A DNA stretch of 51,691 nucleotides from positions 1 to 51,691 of the forward strand of contig CBDUBH010000012.1 of the NCBI GenBank assembly GCA_965365345.1. Reading direction: 5' to 3'. The notes under the pieces are model-generated. The model did not search any database, was not told where the DNA came from, and saw only the letters and a list, made by a program, of their open reading frames with translations. Both the position numbers and the translations under genes were made by a program. Numbering within the stretch: the stretch's first letter is position 1; every line of letters starts with the position of its first letter. Source of the DNA: CBDUBH01 sp965365345 (lineage in GTDB: Bacteria > Bacteroidota > Ignavibacteria > Ignavibacteriales > SURF-24). Positions 17,831 to 27,111 of the stretch are shown piece by piece.

Positions 17831-20440
17831 ATGAAAAATTACGTAGGGAATATGACATCAGCAGAAATAAGACAGCAGTTTTTAGATTTTTTTAAAAGTA
17901 AACAGCATCAAATTGTACCGAGCGCGCCGGTTGTTCCTTTTGATGACCCAACCTTATTATTTACAAATGCGGGAATGAATCAATTTAAAGATGTTTTTTT
18001 AGGATTTGGAAACCGCGATTATAAACGCGCAGCAGATACGCAAAAATGTATTCGCGTTAGTGGAAAACATAACGATTTGGAAGAAGTGGGGCATGATACT
18101 TATCATCACACTTTTTTTGAAATGCTCGGAAATTGGAGCTTCGGCGATTATTATAAAGAAGAAGCGATCACCTGGGCTTGGGAAATTTTAACTGAAGTCT
18201 GGAAATTGCCGAAAGAAAGATTGTGGGCAACGGTTTACAAAACCGATGACGAAGCAATGGAAATTTGGAAAACCAAGACCGATATAAATCCAAATCACAT
18301 TTTGAAATTTGCTGAGAAAGATAATTTTTGGGAAATGGGCGAAACCGGACCCTGCGGACCTTGCTCTGAAATTCATGTAAATCTTTCTGATGATTTAGAA
18401 GATGCGAGTCTTGTAAATGCCGGCTCACCGGAATGTATCGAAATTTGGAACTTGGTTTTCATTCAATATAATAGAGATGCCGAAGGAAAATTGCACGAAC
18501 TTCCCGCAAAACATATTGATACGGGAATGGGCTTTGAAAGAATTTGCGCAGTTCTGCAAAAGAAAAAATCAAATTACGATACTGATGTTTTTTCTCCGAT
18601 AATTTCAAAGATTTCCGAACTTGCAAAAATTCCTTACGATACCGAAGAAAATCAAATTCCGATGCGCGTAATTGCGGACCACATACGAACCTTATCTTTT
18701 GCGATTGCCGATGGCGCTGTTCCCGGAAATGAAGGTCGCGGTTATGTTTTGCGCAGAATTTTACGCCGCGCCGCTCGCTACGGAAGAAAATTAAATCTTC
18801 ACAAACCTTTTATGTATAAACTTGTTCAGGTTTTGGTGGATACAATGGGAAGCGTTTTCCCTGAAATTAAAGAACGCCAAAATCATATTGAAAAAATCAT
18901 AAAAGCCGAAGAAGAAAGTTTCAATAATACTTTGGATAGGGGAATTGAACTCTTTGAAAAATTCGCGGCGAAAGCAGAAAAATCAAAAGAAAAAATTATT
19001 CAGGGCGAAGATGTTTTTCTTCTTTACGATACTTACGGATTTCCCGTTGATCTTACAAATGTTATGGCGCGAGAAAGAAATCTTTCGATAGATGAAAATA
19101 AATTTAATGAATTAATGAGCGGACAAAAATCAAAAGCTCGCGAAGCATCAAAAGAAAAATTTGCATCGGTGGAAGTTTCAAATATCAATTTAGATGATTT
19201 TAATTTGGCATCAGATGAAAAAACCGAATTTTTGGGTTACGAAATTTTTTCAACCGAAGCTAAAATTGTCGGACTTAAAAAAGTTGATGAAAATGATTTT
19301 GTAATTTTGGATAAAACTCCTTTTTATGTTGAAGCCGGCGGACAAATTGATGATTTCGGAACGATTGAAATTGACGGCAAAAAGCTAAATGTAATTGATG
19401 TTTTGAAAATAAGCGATAAAATAATTCACGTTGTTGAAAATCCGGAGAACATAAATTTAGAATCGGGCAAATCCGTAAAAGTTGAAGTTGATGAAAAACG
19501 CCGCTGGGATATTATGCGAAATCACTCGGCAACGCATTTGCTTCACGCGGCATTAAGAAAAATTTTAGGAACACATGTTCATCAAAGCGGCTCGTATGTT
19601 GGTCCGGATAGATTACGTTTTGATTTTTCGCATTACGCAAAATTAAGCGAAAATGAAATTGAGCAAATCGAAAATATTGTGAACGAACAAATTCGCGCAA
19701 GCGTTGAACTTTTTCATCATCGCGAAATTCATTTTGAAAAAGCAAAAAATATGGGCGCACTGATGTTCTTCGGCGATAAATACGGCGATAAAGTTAATGT
19801 GGTTCAATTCGGAACTTTAAGCATGGAATTTTGCGGCGGAACTCATGTTAAAAACACAGCACAAATCGGCTTGTTCAAAATCATTAATGAATCATCAATC
19901 GCAAGCGGCGTGCGCAGAATTGAAGCCGTAACCGGAAAAGGCGTTGAAATATTTTTAAAAGATCAGGAAGAACAAATTAAAAAAGAGAAGGAAAAAATTC
20001 TTCAACTTCAAGATGAAAAAAGAAAACTGGAAAAGGAAATTGCCGAATTAAAATTAAAAGAAAAACTTGGCGGAATTGATTCTGTTTTAAAATCTTATAC
20101 CGAAATTAACGGAATTAAAATTTACAAAGGCAAAGTTCAAGTCGAAAATATGGATGAGTTAAAATCATTAGGCGATGAACTTCGCAACAAAATGAAAGAA
20201 GCCGTTGGAATTTTAATTTCCGAAATTGAAGAGAAAGTCGGAATTGTTTGCGTTGTTTCCGATGGATTAATGAAAGAGAAAAAATTACAAGCAGGAAAAA
20301 TCGTTGGTGAAATTGCAAAAATAGTTGGTGGTGGCGGTGGCGGAAGACCGCATCTTGCAACTGCAGGCGGAAAAGATGTTTCTAAAATTGATGAAGCTCT
20401 AAATAAAGTTGAAGAAATTGTTGAAAAATTAATTTCTTAG
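17831..20440 (+). CDS. alaS: Alanyl-tRNA synthetase
   Basis: AlaRS charges tRNA-Ala and hydrolyses mischarged Ser- or Gly-tRNA. The 869 residues show the class II catalytic core (FTNAGMNQFKDVFLG, HTFFEMLGNWSFGDYY, GPCGPCSEIH), the tRNA-recognition region, the editing domain with zinc ligands HSATHLLHAALR and CGGTHV, a coiled-coil segment rich in Lys and Glu (about 720-750), and the C-Ala domain with GGGGGGRPHLATAGG. Full length is typical. The conserved family N-terminus (MTSAEIRQQF) begins at residue 8, so ATG at 17852 is an alternative start. It is monocistronic with a strong terminator after the stop. Confidence 0.97.
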   Translation: MKNYVGNMTSAEIRQQFLDFFKSKQHQIVPSAPVVPFDDPTLLFTNAGMNQFKDVFLGFGNRDYKRAADTQKCIRVSGKHNDLEEVGHDTYHHTFFEMLGNWSFGDYYKEEAITWAWEILTEVWKLPKERLWATVYKTDDEAMEIWKTKTDINPNHILKFAEKDNFWEMGETGPCGPCSEIHVNLSDDLEDASLVNAGSPECIEIWNLVFIQYNRDAEGKLHELPAKHIDTGMGFERICAVLQKKKSNYDTDVFSPIISKISELAKIPYDTEENQIPMRVIADHIRTLSFAIADGAVPGNEGRGYVLRRILRRAARYGRKLNLHKPFMYKLVQVLVDTMGSVFPEIKERQNHIEKIIKAEEESFNNTLDRGIELFEKFAAKAEKSKEKIIQGEDVFLLYDTYGFPVDLTNVMARERNLSIDENKFNELMSGQKSKAREASKEKFASVEVSNINLDDFNLASDEKTEFLGYEIFSTEAKIVGLKKVDENDFVILDKTPFYVEAGGQIDDFGTIEIDGKKLNVIDVLKISDKIIHVVENPENINLESGKSVKVEVDEKRRWDIMRNHSATHLLHAALRKILGTHVHQSGSYVGPDRLRFDFSHYAKLSENEIEQIENIVNEQIRASVELFHHREIHFEKAKNMGALMFFGDKYGDKVNVVQFGTLSMEFCGGTHVKNTAQIGLFKIINESSIASGVRRIEAVTGKGVEIFLKDQEEQIKKEKEKILQLQDEKRKLEKEIAELKLKEKLGGIDSVLKSYTEINGIKIYKGKVQVENMDELKSLGDELRNKMKEAVGILISEIEEKVGIVCVVSDGLMKEKKLQAGKIVGEIAKIVGGGGGGRPHLATAGGKDVSKIDEALNKVEEIVEKLIS

Positions 20441-20458
20441 AAAATAATTTAATTTGAG

Positions 20459-20495
20459 TAAAAAGGGAGCAAAATTTTGCTCCCTTTTTTGTTTT
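20459..20495 (+). terminator. alaS terminator
   Basis: A perfect 28-base palindrome centred on AAAATTTT (20461-20488, arms AAAAGGGAGC/GCTCCCTTTT) is followed by further T residues, 20 bases after the alaS stop. Confidence 0.9.
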
Positions 20496-20744
20496 AATTA
20501 CTAACCGAGAATTGCAAAGCTGCAATTTCACCGCAAAGGCGCAAAGAAAATTTTTCAATATAAAAATGAAAAGATTCAAAGATTTGAAAGATTTTATTCG
20601 TAATTCCGGTCTGCCTGCCGGTAGGCAAGTTTGTAGAGCCTTTCATGATTTAATTGAGAGAATCTTTTTATTCAGCAAAATTTTCCGGAAATTTTACCGG
20701 TGCAATTAGTGGTTTGCGGAAATGACATAATTGATCAATCAAAT
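20496..20744. other. Gene-free stretch between alaS and the M4 protease gene
   Basis: No gene is supported. A 65-codon plus-strand frame (20512-20709) is low in quality and spans a palindrome. The stretch holds a segment (20557-20581) that matches 31073-31097 at 24 of 25 bases and a REP-like palindrome at 20612-20627. It looks like decayed or repeated extragenic sequence. Confidence 0.5.
20612..20627. repeat. REP-like palindrome
   Basis: TGCCTGCCGGTAGGCA is an imperfect 16-base palindrome (arms TGCCT/AGGCA around a CCGG core) in AT-rich intergenic DNA. Similar GC-rich palindromes are common extragenic repeats in Bacteroidota-group genomes. Only one copy was noticed in this window. Confidence 0.45.
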
Positions 20745-20781
20745 TTAAAAACAAAAAGGAACGAAATTAATCGTTCCTTTT
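20745..20781 (-). terminator. Terminator after the M4 protease gene
   Basis: The stem AAAAGGAACGA/TCGTTCCTTTT with a six-base loop reads into a T-rich tract on the minus strand, about 58 bases after the protease stop. Confidence 0.75.
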
Positions 20782-20838
20782 AGTAGTTCAACTTCTAAAG
20801 TCTTAAAGTCTAAAATTCTCCTCAGGATGCCTTCGGCA

Positions 20839-23331
20839 TTATTTTATCAGCATCATCTTATTTGTTTTAACAAAACTTCCGGCTTTAATAATGTAAAAAT
20901 AAATTCCGCTGGAAACTTGCGCACCGGCGTTGTTATTCCCGTTCCAGGTAACTTCGTAAGTTCCTGCATTTTGTTCGCTGTTTATCAGTTCAGCAATTTG
21001 TCTGCCGGTAACATCATAAACCGTTATTTGCACTTTTTCCGAATAAGGCAATGCATATTTTATTGTTGTACTTGGATTAAACGGATTAGGATAATTTTGT
21101 GCAAGCTCAAATTTTTCCGGAACTTTTGTATCAATTTCCACATCAGTTGTAATGCCTTTAATTTTAGCGCGCATAAAAATTTGATAATCATCCGGGGATT
21201 TTAACTGCGCCCAGCTGTTTCCGTCATATTCATAACCGGCTTTGCTACCTGCAAATTGATCTGCGCCTAATCTTGGTTTATTGGTACCATTGTAATAAAC
21301 CGCAACGTAAAAATCACCGCTTATTGCTGGACCGGTAATTTCCCAGTAATTCCAATCAAAAATTACAGGATAAGTTGCCGAAGGATTCAAAAAGAATGAG
21401 CCGGGCATTCCGTTACTACCGTCAGCTTTTAAGATTGCCAAGTTAAAATTTCCGTTTCCGCCTGTTTGATCGCCGCTAATGTAAATTGAAACTTCCGAAA
21501 TATTATAACTTTGTAAAGATGGAGTAAATTTAACTGCCAATGCGGTGTTTCCGGTTTCTTCCCAAATTGAATAATCAGGGAAATTATCATCATAGATCAT
21601 ATCCAAAGTTTCACCGGGAATGTTTCCTTCGATAATTCCAACATCATCAAAACCTTTTTCAACGGCGTTATATTCAGTTGAATTTTCTCCGAAAAGATCT
21701 TTTGCTGAATTCAAACATGCAATTCTTGCGTCAATAAATTTTGCGTTGTTGGTCAAATAATTTGTTAAACTTCTGTACCATATTTTTCCTGCTTTTTCCC
21801 GCCCGATTACATTTGCAACATTATAAAATGCTTTATTTGGAATTCCTGAATTTACGTGAACGCCGCCGTTATCATCATCGGGAGTATTTGGCAATTCAAC
21901 AAATTCATCCATGTGCGCAGGCTGCCATATACCGTCAGTCCAATGATATCCACCATTATGAGGATCTTTCAAACTGCGCAAACCATCTCCCTGAATATGC
22001 GGAGTATAAATATCTTCGCCGATTAGCCAATCATCCGGATCAACTAAAACTCCGAAAACATCGGCATAAGATTCATTAAGTGCGCCGGATTGATTTTCAT
22101 AAATAAGATCCGCAGTGTATTGAATAACTCCGTGAGTCATTTCGTGTGAAGCAACATCAAAAGAATTTGTAAGATCAGAAAAATGAAATCCATCACCATT
22201 GCCGTAAGTCATAAATACGCCGTTCCAAAAAGCATTATTAAAATCTTCTTGAAAATGAACTACGCTCATAACGGTTAACGCATTATCATCAATACTGTTT
22301 CTGTTAAAGTTTGTTCTGTAAAAATCATAAACTTTTTGTGAATAATAATGGGCTGTTACGGCTGCTTTTAATCTTTCATTATCATCAAATTTATTATCGT
22401 TATTTGGATCGGAAACCAAAACCGCACTTGCATAAGGATTTTCTGAAGTAGTATCATTATTTGCATCGTAAGTTAAAACAACACCGCTATCTGTCGGTGG
22501 ATTCCACATCGGCTGAGTTTCATCATACAAGTAGTAAATACCGTTTTCTAGAAATGTATTTAATGAAACTGTTGAACCGTCAATCATTTTACCGGTGCCT
22601 TGTGTCGGTCCGTCATATCTGATTCCGTCATCAACTTTAATTATTTCACCGGTGTTTGCATCAACAAAAACAGTCATATTCGGTTTGTAAAAAGTAGGAA
22701 GTTTAACAGCGTAAGTTAAAATTAATTTACCTTCTTTTTCATAAAAAATTGTTTCTGCTTTTTGATTTTCTGATCTATGATTTTTCAAATGATCTTTTGC
22801 AATTCTTATCGCATCATCAGATTTTAATGAAGGCACCGCGTTCAAATTTTGCGAAGGAAAATATCTTCCGTTTACTGATTCTATTGAACCATCAGCATTA
22901 AAATGAACGTAAAGCTGTCCCTGAAAAATTTTAATTCCATTGATTTGCTGATTGTATTTTATGTGCGTCATTGAAAGTTCATCATCAGTTTTTGAAATTT
23001 CTTTCAACTCTTCTTCAGGATTTTGAATTCCGAAAATTTCAAAATTTTCGGCAAGAAATAATTTTGCCGCTTTAGATTTATCAGATGCTTTTGCAAATCC
23101 GGTTTCTGTTAATTTACCGCCTACAAAAACAGGAACTGAATTTGTTTTATCAATTTGAATTTTTAATTTGCGGTTTAATTTTTCTTCAAGAACTTTCAAT
23201 CCTTTTTCAGGATTATTTTTTGCAACGTTTGTTTGTGCTTTTGAAACTTTAATCCCTTCGCCGTTTGAAGCGAGAATTCCGAAAAACGGGATTAAGAAAA
23301 TTACCAGCAGTTTTGAAAATGTGCCCTTCAT
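20839..23331 (-). CDS. Thermolysin-like M4 metalloprotease with type IX secretion tail
   Basis: A secreted zinc protease of about 830 residues. A signal peptide (about 1-23) is followed by an FTP/PepSY-type inhibitory propeptide (about 85-235) and the M4 catalytic domain (about 245-580). The zinc site is HEMTH (about 396-400) with Glu420 in NESYADVFG, and a catalytic His lies in GGVHVNSGI (about 492). Residues 590-720 form a beta-rich accessory region. The C-terminal domain carries NYPNPFNPSTTIKYALP, YDVTGRQIAEL and SSGIYFYIIKAG, the T9SS type A sorting signal. The start is ATG at 23331 after AGGAGAGG (23341-23348). It is expected at the cell surface or outside, degrading protein. Confidence 0.93.
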   Translation of the reverse strand: MKGTFSKLLVIFLIPFFGILASNGEGIKVSKAQTNVAKNNPEKGLKVLEEKLNRKLKIQIDKTNSVPVFVGGKLTETGFAKASDKSKAAKLFLAENFEIFGIQNPEEELKEISKTDDELSMTHIKYNQQINGIKIFQGQLYVHFNADGSIESVNGRYFPSQNLNAVPSLKSDDAIRIAKDHLKNHRSENQKAETIFYEKEGKLILTYAVKLPTFYKPNMTVFVDANTGEIIKVDDGIRYDGPTQGTGKMIDGSTVSLNTFLENGIYYLYDETQPMWNPPTDSGVVLTYDANNDTTSENPYASAVLVSDPNNDNKFDDNERLKAAVTAHYYSQKVYDFYRTNFNRNSIDDNALTVMSVVHFQEDFNNAFWNGVFMTYGNGDGFHFSDLTNSFDVASHEMTHGVIQYTADLIYENQSGALNESYADVFGVLVDPDDWLIGEDIYTPHIQGDGLRSLKDPHNGGYHWTDGIWQPAHMDEFVELPNTPDDDNGGVHVNSGIPNKAFYNVANVIGREKAGKIWYRSLTNYLTNNAKFIDARIACLNSAKDLFGENSTEYNAVEKGFDDVGIIEGNIPGETLDMIYDDNFPDYSIWEETGNTALAVKFTPSLQSYNISEVSIYISGDQTGGNGNFNLAILKADGSNGMPGSFFLNPSATYPVIFDWNYWEITGPAISGDFYVAVYYNGTNKPRLGADQFAGSKAGYEYDGNSWAQLKSPDDYQIFMRAKIKGITTDVEIDTKVPEKFELAQNYPNPFNPSTTIKYALPYSEKVQITVYDVTGRQIAELINSEQNAGTYEVTWNGNNNAGAQVSSGIYFYIIKAGSFVKTNKMMLIK

Positions 23332-23361
23332 CAAATTGATCCTCTCCTTTAATTTTGTTTA

Positions 23362-23811
23362 TTATTTATTTTTAGTGATCGAAATTATTTGTTGATGTAA
23401 ATCTTTTATTTTATCGTTTATTTCAGCGGGAAATTCAGTGCCGCTCCAGGTTATCGTGTTTTCTTTTTCGCCTGATCTAATTTTTATATAAGAAGTTAAA
23501 TTTCCGGGTGAACTGAATTTTTCTTCAAAAAAGTTGGCGGAATTAATTAATGAATCAATTTTTTCTAATTCTTTTTGATCCAGATTTTTAATGAATTCTT
23601 TTTGGGAAGATTGAAAAATTCTGCCTTGCCATTTATAAACCGCTCCGGTTGAATCAATAAAATTTCCTTCGTAATTTCCCGTAACGCCGCCGCCAGTTCC
23701 TAATATTATATTATACCCGAAATTTGGCTGTTCATTTTTTTCATTTACTGATTTTGAGTTTGAACATCCGTAAAATATGATCAAAAGAAAAACCGGGAAA
23801 ATTAATTTCAT
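23362..23811 (-). CDS. Small lipoprotein of unknown function
   Basis: The 149-residue product has a lipobox ending at FYGC (Cys15) and no recognised family. Residues 30-50 are rich in glycine (YNIILGTGGGVTGNYEG). Later segments suggest a compact mixed fold that ends in a helix. It lies 30 bases upstream of the M4 protease start on the same strand, so the two may be co-transcribed. A role linked to protease export or control is possible but not supported by any motif. No clear Shine-Dalgarno site precedes the ATG. Confidence 0.55.
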   Translation of the reverse strand: MKLIFPVFLLIIFYGCSNSKSVNEKNEQPNFGYNIILGTGGGVTGNYEGNFIDSTGAVYKWQGRIFQSSQKEFIKNLDQKELEKIDSLINSANFFEEKFSSPGNLTSYIKIRSGEKENTITWSGTEFPAEINDKIKDLHQQIISITKNK

Positions 23812-24119
23812 AATTATAATCCTTTTGTGAATGCATTAAGATAAAATGTCTTATTTGTGAATAAAAAAACGAAACGAGTAAACAAAAATTAAATCTATCA
23901 AATGAAAAATTGTTGATCGGGGGAATGGCGCGGAATTAATCGAAATCCCTAATGAAAAACATTTGACAAAGAAGTTGGAATTCTTTTGTTTGAAGTTTTT
24001 CAAAAACTAATTCTGCTATACGGAAATTTAAAATATTTTTTTTGTTTGTCAATAAATATTTTTTGTAAATTCCGTTCCCGATCTTAAAATAAAAAATCAA
24101 CTGAATTTAAGACGGATGA
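23812..24119. other. Gene-free stretch upstream of the small lipoprotein gene
   Basis: About 300 AT-rich bases with no supported gene or repeat. They probably hold the promoter for the minus-strand lipoprotein/protease pair. No promoter motif could be assigned with confidence. Confidence 0.4.
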
Positions 24120-24160
24120 AAATAAAAAAGGTTTCCGGGAGTTGGAAACCTTTTTTTATT
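24120..24160 (-). terminator. Terminator after the SulP gene
   Basis: A thirteen-base-pair stem (AAAAAAGGTTTCC/GGAAACCTTTTTT) with a seven-base loop and T tracts on both sides lies just after the SulP stop. It could work in both directions. Confidence 0.85.
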
Positions 24161-24171
24161 TTTTTTGGTGT

Positions 24172-25872
24172 TTAATTTTCTCTTTTTACTGTGGGGGTAA
24201 AATCTTCCGGTCTGCCTAATTTCGGTAATCCTAAAATTTCTCTTGCTCTATCCAAGGCATCATCAATATTTCCGAAAATATTTCCTTCGCCAATATTTTT
24301 CAAAAATCCGGATTGTTCGAGCGCAATAAAAGGCTGAGTGTGAACTCCGGAAAGTATAAGATGCGAATTATCATGTTTGGCTTTTTTCAGAACTTCTTCC
24401 AAAGTATGAATTCCGGTTGAATCAATTGCCGGAACATTTCGCATTCTTATGATCGTGATCTTTGGGGGAGTTTCAATTTGATTCATTGCCTCTTTGAATT
24501 TGTAAGCCGCACCGAAAAAGAAAGGTCCGTTTATCTCGAAAACTTCTACACCTTCCGGAACTGATTTTTTATCAATTGAATTTGGATCGGGAGTTTCTTC
24601 TTCATCAAATTCTTTTGTTATAATTCCTACGTTGGATACATTGATCATTCTGCGCATAAATAAAAGCACAGAAAGTAAAATTCCGATTTGTATCGCTAAA
24701 GTAAGATCAAATATTACCGTTAAGAAAAATGTTGTTAAAAGTACGGCGACATCGCTGCGCGGATTTTTAAGCAATGCTTTAAATGAACGCCACTCACTCA
24801 TATTATATGAAACAATAATTAAAATGGCAGCCAAAGTTGCCATCGGAATCAGTTTTGCGTAATTACCGAAGAAAAGCATAATCAAAAGTAGAAAGATTGC
24901 ATGAACAATTCCCGCTACGGGAGTTCTTCCGCCATTTTTAATATTTGTCGCCGTACGGGCAATTGCTCCGGTTGCGGGTATTCCGCCGAAAAGAGGAGAT
25001 GCAATATTTGCAACTCCCTGCGCAATCAATTCCATATTGGAACGATGTTTTCCGCCGATCATTCCATCAGCAACAACCGCGGAAAGTAAAGATTCAATTG
25101 CGGCTAAAAGTGCGATCGTAGTAGCCGGCGCAATCAAATTTCGAATGATCTCAAGATTGATAGCAGGAAAAACCGGTGCGGGCAAAGTTGAAGGAATTTC
25201 TCCAAATCTGCTACCGATTGTTTCAACGGGCAGATTGAAAATTTGAACTGCTACTGTTGAAAGAATTAAAGCAACTAAAGAACCCGGAATTTTGTGTGAA
25301 ACTTTCCCCCAGAATATCATTATTAAAAGGGAAACTCCGGCAACACCAAATGAATAATAATTTATTGATGAAAAATTTTGAAAATAAATTATCCACTTTT
25401 CAATAAATTCTGCAGGCACATTTTGAATCTGTAATCCGAAGAAATCTTTTATCTGCGAAGAAAAAATTATGAGAGCAATTCCGCTTGTAAATCCAACAAT
25501 TACCGGATGCGGAATAAATTTAATAACAGAACCGAGTTTGGCAAATCCCATTATTACTAAAATAATTCCTGCCATCATTGTTGCAATAATTAATCCATCA
25601 ACGCCGTATTGCTGAATAATTCCGTAGACAATTACAACGAATGCGCCGGTCGGTCCGCCGATTTGAACGCGGCTTCCACCTAAAGCCGAAATTAAAAATC
25701 CCGCAATGATCGCAGTGATTAATCCTTTATCCGGTGAAACTCCTGAAGCAATTGCAAAAGCAATAGCTAAAGGAATTGCTACAATTCCGACTATCGTGCC
25801 TGCGGTTAAATCCTGAATAAATTGAGTAGTGTTATAATTTTTAAGTGTTGTTAATAATTTTGGTTTTAACAT
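24172..25872 (-). CDS. SulP-family anion transporter with STAS domain
   Basis: An inner-membrane anion carrier of 566 residues, in the sulfate permease/bicarbonate transporter family (SLC26-like). It has 10-14 hydrophobic segments with the SulP signature region (AGTIVGIVAIPLAIAFAIASG near the N-terminus, GGIPATGAIARTATN in the middle) and a cytoplasmic STAS domain in the last 120 residues (VFEINGPFFFGAAYKF, MRNVPAIDSTGIHTLEEV). The start at 25872 follows AGGATAG (25878-25884); a longer frame reaching 25929 adds 19 atypical residues. The substrate, sulfate or bicarbonate or another anion, cannot be told. It is monocistronic. Confidence 0.9.
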   Translation of the reverse strand: MLKPKLLTTLKNYNTTQFIQDLTAGTIVGIVAIPLAIAFAIASGVSPDKGLITAIIAGFLISALGGSRVQIGGPTGAFVVIVYGIIQQYGVDGLIIATMMAGIILVIMGFAKLGSVIKFIPHPVIVGFTSGIALIIFSSQIKDFFGLQIQNVPAEFIEKWIIYFQNFSSINYYSFGVAGVSLLIMIFWGKVSHKIPGSLVALILSTVAVQIFNLPVETIGSRFGEIPSTLPAPVFPAINLEIIRNLIAPATTIALLAAIESLLSAVVADGMIGGKHRSNMELIAQGVANIASPLFGGIPATGAIARTATNIKNGGRTPVAGIVHAIFLLLIMLFFGNYAKLIPMATLAAILIIVSYNMSEWRSFKALLKNPRSDVAVLLTTFFLTVIFDLTLAIQIGILLSVLLFMRRMINVSNVGIITKEFDEEETPDPNSIDKKSVPEGVEVFEINGPFFFGAAYKFKEAMNQIETPPKITIIRMRNVPAIDSTGIHTLEEVLKKAKHDNSHLILSGVHTQPFIALEQSGFLKNIGEGNIFGNIDDALDRAREILGLPKLGRPEDFTPTVKREN

Positions 25873-25877
25873 AAAAT

Positions 25878-25884
25878 CTATCCT
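25878..25884 (-). promoter_or_regulatory. Ribosome binding site that fixes the SulP start
   Basis: AGGATAG (minus strand) is five bases before the ATG at 25872 and favours this start over the upstream in-frame codon at 25929. Confidence 0.6.
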
Positions 25885-26020
25885 GAACAAAAAATCGTTT
25901 AAAATAAGAAAAGAGGGATTATCCCTCAAAAATTGCTTTCCAAAATTATGAGTAATTAATTTGATTTCAAAAGAAAAGTTAATGAGATTTTTTTCACAAA
26001 AAGGGAGGATGAAAATGAAA

Positions 26021-26057
26021 AAATTTCAGAGATGAAATTTTTTCATCTCTGAAATTT
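26021..26057 (-). terminator. Long perfect hairpin after the isoaspartyl peptidase gene
   Basis: A perfect 17-base-pair stem (AAATTTCAGAGATGAAA and its complement) encloses a three-base loop. On the minus strand it is followed by TTTTTTCATTTTC, 40 bases after the peptidase stop, so it fits a terminator. The length of the perfect stem is unusual. Confidence 0.7.
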
Positions 26058-26096
26058 AGAAGTAGTAATCTAACAAAAAAAAATTATCCAAAAATT

Positions 26097-27095
26097 TTAA
26101 TCTTTATAAATCTCAACTTTTATTTCACCGTTATCTAAAATGTAACCGCGAAACATTCCTTCAGTGTTAAAAGGCATTGCGATCTTTCCGTTTTTATCAA
26201 CAGCAATAACTCCGCCGTAACCACCAAGATTTTTAAGCTTTTCGTTTATAACTTTTTCAGCTGATTCTTTTATACTTAAATTCTTATATTCCATCATCGC
26301 GGAAATATCGTGAGCAACATTTAATCTTATAAAATATTCGCCGTAACCTGTAGCTGAAATCGCGCACGTTTTATTATTTGCATAAGTTCCAGCGCCAATT
26401 ATCGGACTATCGCCGACTCTTCCGAATTTTTTGTTCATCATTCCACCGGTTGAAGTTGCCGCAGCCAAATTTCCGTTTTTATCCAATGCAACCGCGCCGA
26501 CTGTTCCAAATTTTTCGCCGGATTTCAATTCAATTCTTCCATGCATATTTTTTAAGGAATCATCTTTTCTTTTGATCTTTTGAAAATCATTCCATCTTTT
26601 TTCATCTTTGAAATATTCATTTTCCACAAATTCAAGATCATTCTGTTTTGCAAATTCTTCAGCGCCTTCGCCGATCATCATTACATGCGGTGAATTTTCC
26701 ATTACTAATCTTGCAAGAGAAATTGGATTTTTAATATGTTTAATTCCCGCAACAGCTCCGGCTTTTAAATTCCTTCCATCCATTATTGAAGCGTCCAATT
26801 CATTTTCACCTTTTGCATTAAAAACTGCGCCTTTACCCGCATTAAATAAAGGTGAATCTTCTAAAATGTTAACAGCTTTTTCGATTGCATCAAGACTTGT
26901 TCCGCCGCTTGCAAGAATTTCCGAACCGGCTTTTAACGATTCCGTTAATTTTTCACGATAAGCTTTTTCAGATTCATCAGTCATACTTGCTTTAGTTATA
27001 GTTCCAGCCCCGCCGTGAATTACCAGAACATATTTTTGCGAAAATATTTGAGATGAAAGAACTAGAAATGTTAAGATCATATAGAAAAATTTCAT
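26097..27095 (-). CDS. Isoaspartyl peptidase/L-asparaginase (Ntn hydrolase)
   Basis: A 332-residue plant-type asparaginase that should cleave isoaspartyl dipeptides and asparagine. It has a signal peptide (MKFFYMILTFLVLSSQIFSQ, start of a periplasmic form) followed by VIHGGAG near the mature N-terminus. The autocatalytic cleavage site is at the threonine of KFGTVGAVALDKNGNLAAA, with the partner motif TSTGG. GAGTYAN and TGYGEYFIR complete the fold. The start at 27095 is set by GGGAG (27101-27105). The upstream lamin-tail gene ends 16 bases before, so the two are probably one operon. Confidence 0.9.
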   Translation of the reverse strand: MKFFYMILTFLVLSSQIFSQKYVLVIHGGAGTITKASMTDESEKAYREKLTESLKAGSEILASGGTSLDAIEKAVNILEDSPLFNAGKGAVFNAKGENELDASIMDGRNLKAGAVAGIKHIKNPISLARLVMENSPHVMMIGEGAEEFAKQNDLEFVENEYFKDEKRWNDFQKIKRKDDSLKNMHGRIELKSGEKFGTVGAVALDKNGNLAAATSTGGMMNKKFGRVGDSPIIGAGTYANNKTCAISATGYGEYFIRLNVAHDISAMMEYKNLSIKESAEKVINEKLKNLGGYGGVIAVDKNGKIAMPFNTEGMFRGYILDNGEIKVEIYKD

Positions 27096-27100
27096 TTGGA

Positions 27101-27105
27101 CTCCC
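27101..27105 (-). promoter_or_regulatory. Ribosome binding site that fixes the isoaspartyl peptidase start
   Basis: GGGAG (minus strand) is five bases before the ATG at 27095 and gives a product that starts exactly at a signal peptide. The longer frame to 27137 would overlap the upstream gene. Confidence 0.6.
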
Positions 27106-27111
27106 GAAGTT

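Noticed and set aside
17852..17854. Alternative alaS start at residue 8
   Set aside because: It fits the family N-terminus, but the upstream ATG has equal support from the sequence, so the longer form was kept with a note.
20512..20709. A 65-codon plus-strand frame between alaS and the M4 protease gene
   Set aside because: It spans the REP-like palindrome and a dispersed repeat, has no recognisable domain and no ribosome site. It was treated as non-coding.
20827..20839. ATGCC/GGCAT hairpin next to the M4 protease stop
   Set aside because: A five-base-pair stem with a three-base loop is too weak to call; the stronger hairpin at 20754-20781 was used as the terminator instead.
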